Source of the DNA: Chloroflexota bacterium
GTDB lineage: Bacteria; Chloroflexota; Anaerolineae; B4-G1; SLSP01
DNA length: 38,310 nucleotides
Assembly (NCBI GenBank): GCA_019873645.1
Contig: JAIOAX010000043.1
Location: 1 to 38,310 of the forward strand
Direction of reading: 5' to 3'
Shown: positions 37,265 to 38,310 of the stretch, piece after piece
Layout of the letters: every line of letters starts with the position of its first letter
How positions within the stretch are numbered: the stretch's first letter is position 1
Position numbers and translations under genes: made by a program
The notes under the pieces: model-generated
Seen by the model: the letters and a program-made list of their open reading frames with translations, nothing else
Databases searched by the model: none
What the model was told of the DNA's origin: nothing

Positions 37265-38310
37265 ATGAAATGTAAAATGCGCTATCTTGTCATCGTTTTG
37301 TCCCTATTTGCCGGGTTATGTCTGGCGCTGCTCATTGTATTGGCGGCCTCTCGATCCATTTATGCCGCCGGCACGATACGCTACGCCAAGCCCAACGGCC
37401 AGACCACCGGCAACTGTGACAGCTGGTCCAACGCCTGCACCCTGCAGCGCGCCCTGGCCGTAGCCGCAAGCGGCGACGAAATCTGGGTGCAGAAGGGCAT
37501 TCACTACCCCGGGGCGGCGGGCAACCGCACTGCCTCCTTTGTCCTGAAGAGCGGCGTCGCCCTCTACGGCGGCTTTGTCGGGACGGAGACTACCCGCGAC
37601 GCGCGCAACTGGCAGGTCAACCGCACCATCCTCAGCGGCGACATTGACCAGAACGATGTCACCGCCGGCGGCGTGGTGACCGGCACGGCCAACATCAAGG
37701 GCGCCAACGCCTACCACGTCATCAGCAGCACCAATGTCAGCAACGCCGTGTTGGATGGCTTTATTGTCACCGCCGGACAGGCCAATGGGAGCACCCCCGA
37801 CGACCTCGGGGGCGGAATGTACAACTATGCCAGCAGCCCCGCGCTGGCGAACGTGACCTTCAGCGGCAACCGGGCTGTGAGCGGCGGCGGAATGCTCAAC
37901 CGCGCTGCCAGCAACCCCGTGCTGACGGATGTGACCTTCAGCGGCAACGAGGCCAGTGAGCACGGCGGCGGGATGGCCAATTATACCGGCACCGTACCCA
38001 TCCTGACGGGCGTGACCTTCAGCGACAACCTGGCCTATGAGGGCGGCGGGATGTACAACTACTCCAGCAGCCCCATGTTGACGAACGTGACCTTCAGCGG
38101 CAACTCCGCTGACAATCATGGCGGCGGGATGTACAATTTCTCCAGCAGTCCGAGGCTGGCGAGTGTGACTTTCAGCAACAATAAAGCGATCTCCTATTAT
38201 GGCGGCGGGATGCTCAACCGTTCTTCCAGCAACCCTACGCTGAGGAATGTGACCTTCAGCGGCAACTCGGCCGGCGATAGTGGCGGCGGGATGCACAACC
38301 GTGAATCCAG
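37265..38310 (+). CDS. Pmp-like parallel beta-helix surface protein (5' part)
   Basis: An open frame starts at ATG 37265 (TGGAGGAAAA before it) and runs off the right edge, at least 348 residues. The signal peptide is MRYLVIVLSLFAGLCLALLI with cleavage near IYAAGTIRY. Then follows the surface-protein start TIRYAKPNGQTTGNCDSW, ALAVAASGDEIWVQKGIHYP, and LYGGFVGTETTRDARNW. From about residue 175 there are repeats of 22-26 residues with NVTFSGNxAxxxGGGMxN, the FxxN plus GG[AGM] pattern of chlamydial polymorphic outer-membrane proteins and right-handed beta-helices. It probably ends in a cell-surface anchor outside the window. Minus-strand open frames opposite it are shadows. Confidence 0.88.
   Translation, partial: MKCKMRYLVIVLSLFAGLCLALLIVLAASRSIYAAGTIRYAKPNGQTTGNCDSWSNACTLQRALAVAASGDEIWVQKGIHYPGAAGNRTASFVLKSGVALYGGFVGTETTRDARNWQVNRTILSGDIDQNDVTAGGVVTGTANIKGANAYHVISSTNVSNAVLDGFIVTAGQANGSTPDDLGGGMYNYASSPALANVTFSGNRAVSGGGMLNRAASNPVLTDVTFSGNEASEHGGGMANYTGTVPILTGVTFSDNLAYEGGGMYNYSSSPMLTNVTFSGNSADNHGGGMYNFSSSPRLASVTFSNNKAISYYGGGMLNRSSSNPTLRNVTFSGNSAGDSGGGMHNRES

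Noticed and set aside
37316..38296. 326-codon minus-strand open frame at the right end
   Set aside because: It lies opposite the Pmp-like gene, which has a signal peptide, ribosome site and repeat motifs; the antisense frame merely mirrors the repeats.
1..38310. tRNA or rRNA genes
   Set aside because: I looked for cloverleaf-like segments with GGTTCRA-type T-arms and for conserved rRNA blocks and found none I could support.

Overview
The window looks like a chromosomal segment of an uncultured member of the Chloroflexota (Anaerolineae/Caldilineae side). The main clue is the C-terminal motif of its secreted proteins: the 2439-residue protein ends in VYLPLVLRQ and the decayed tail after the 36.5 kb lipoprotein ends in VYLPLVVRNG, a type of ending I associate with exported proteins of that phylum. 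High GC, AfsR-like BTAD/NB-ARC/TPR regulators, DUF11 and Asp-box secreted proteins and many small toxin-antitoxin remnants fit the same picture. The assignment is inference from style, not from a marker gene.

Layout. 0.1-1.4 kb: a SAM methyltransferase carrying a perfect 540-bp in-frame tandem duplication. 1.5-5.75 kb: two amidohydrolase-fold proteins and a GH2 beta-mannosidase, probably one sugar-degradation operon. 5.7-9.1 kb (minus): a 1132-residue SARP/AfsR-type regulator that overlaps the mannosidase tail by 63 bp and has an 11-bp-period direct repeat before its start. 9.1-11.0 kb: a decay zone with a nested inverted-repeat element, an IS110 transposase fragment and a frameshifted DUF11 surface-protein fragment. 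11.1-18.5 kb: a secreted, Tyr-rich, roughly 12-module repeat protein. 18.5-20.3 kb: hairpin clusters, a degraded phd/vapC pair and a TPR pseudogene with an in-frame TAG.

20.3-25.6 kb holds the most system-like cassette: AAA_14/DUF4143 ATPase, DUF4338 (DruA-like) protein, NurA-like nuclease and HerA-like ATPase, tightly packed behind one consensus-like promoter. The last three genes are clearly more A+T rich than the surroundings. This is a candidate acquired DNA-processing or anti-phage module. 25.7-35.1 kb holds a second multi-gene system: MoxR AAA+ ATPase, DUF5682, HEAT-repeat protein, VWA protein and SWIM zinc-finger protein. It is interrupted after DUF5682 by a 1.3-kb insert with an Avd-like four-helix-bundle gene between two inverted heptanucleotide arrays, followed by a DUF4258/YgiT toxin-antitoxin pair. 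35.1-36.8 kb: an Asp-box repeat lipoprotein whose 3' part is cut by in-frame stops. 37.3 kb to the end: the start of a Pmp-like beta-helix protein that runs off the window.

A pattern runs through the whole window: strictly 7-nt-phased degenerate arrays (and 9-nt versions), each locus with its own word, sit at the 3' ends of genes, often supply the stop codon, sometimes occur as inverted pairs, and in one gene lie inside the coding sequence. They resemble the heptanucleotide STRR repeats known from filamentous cyanobacteria.
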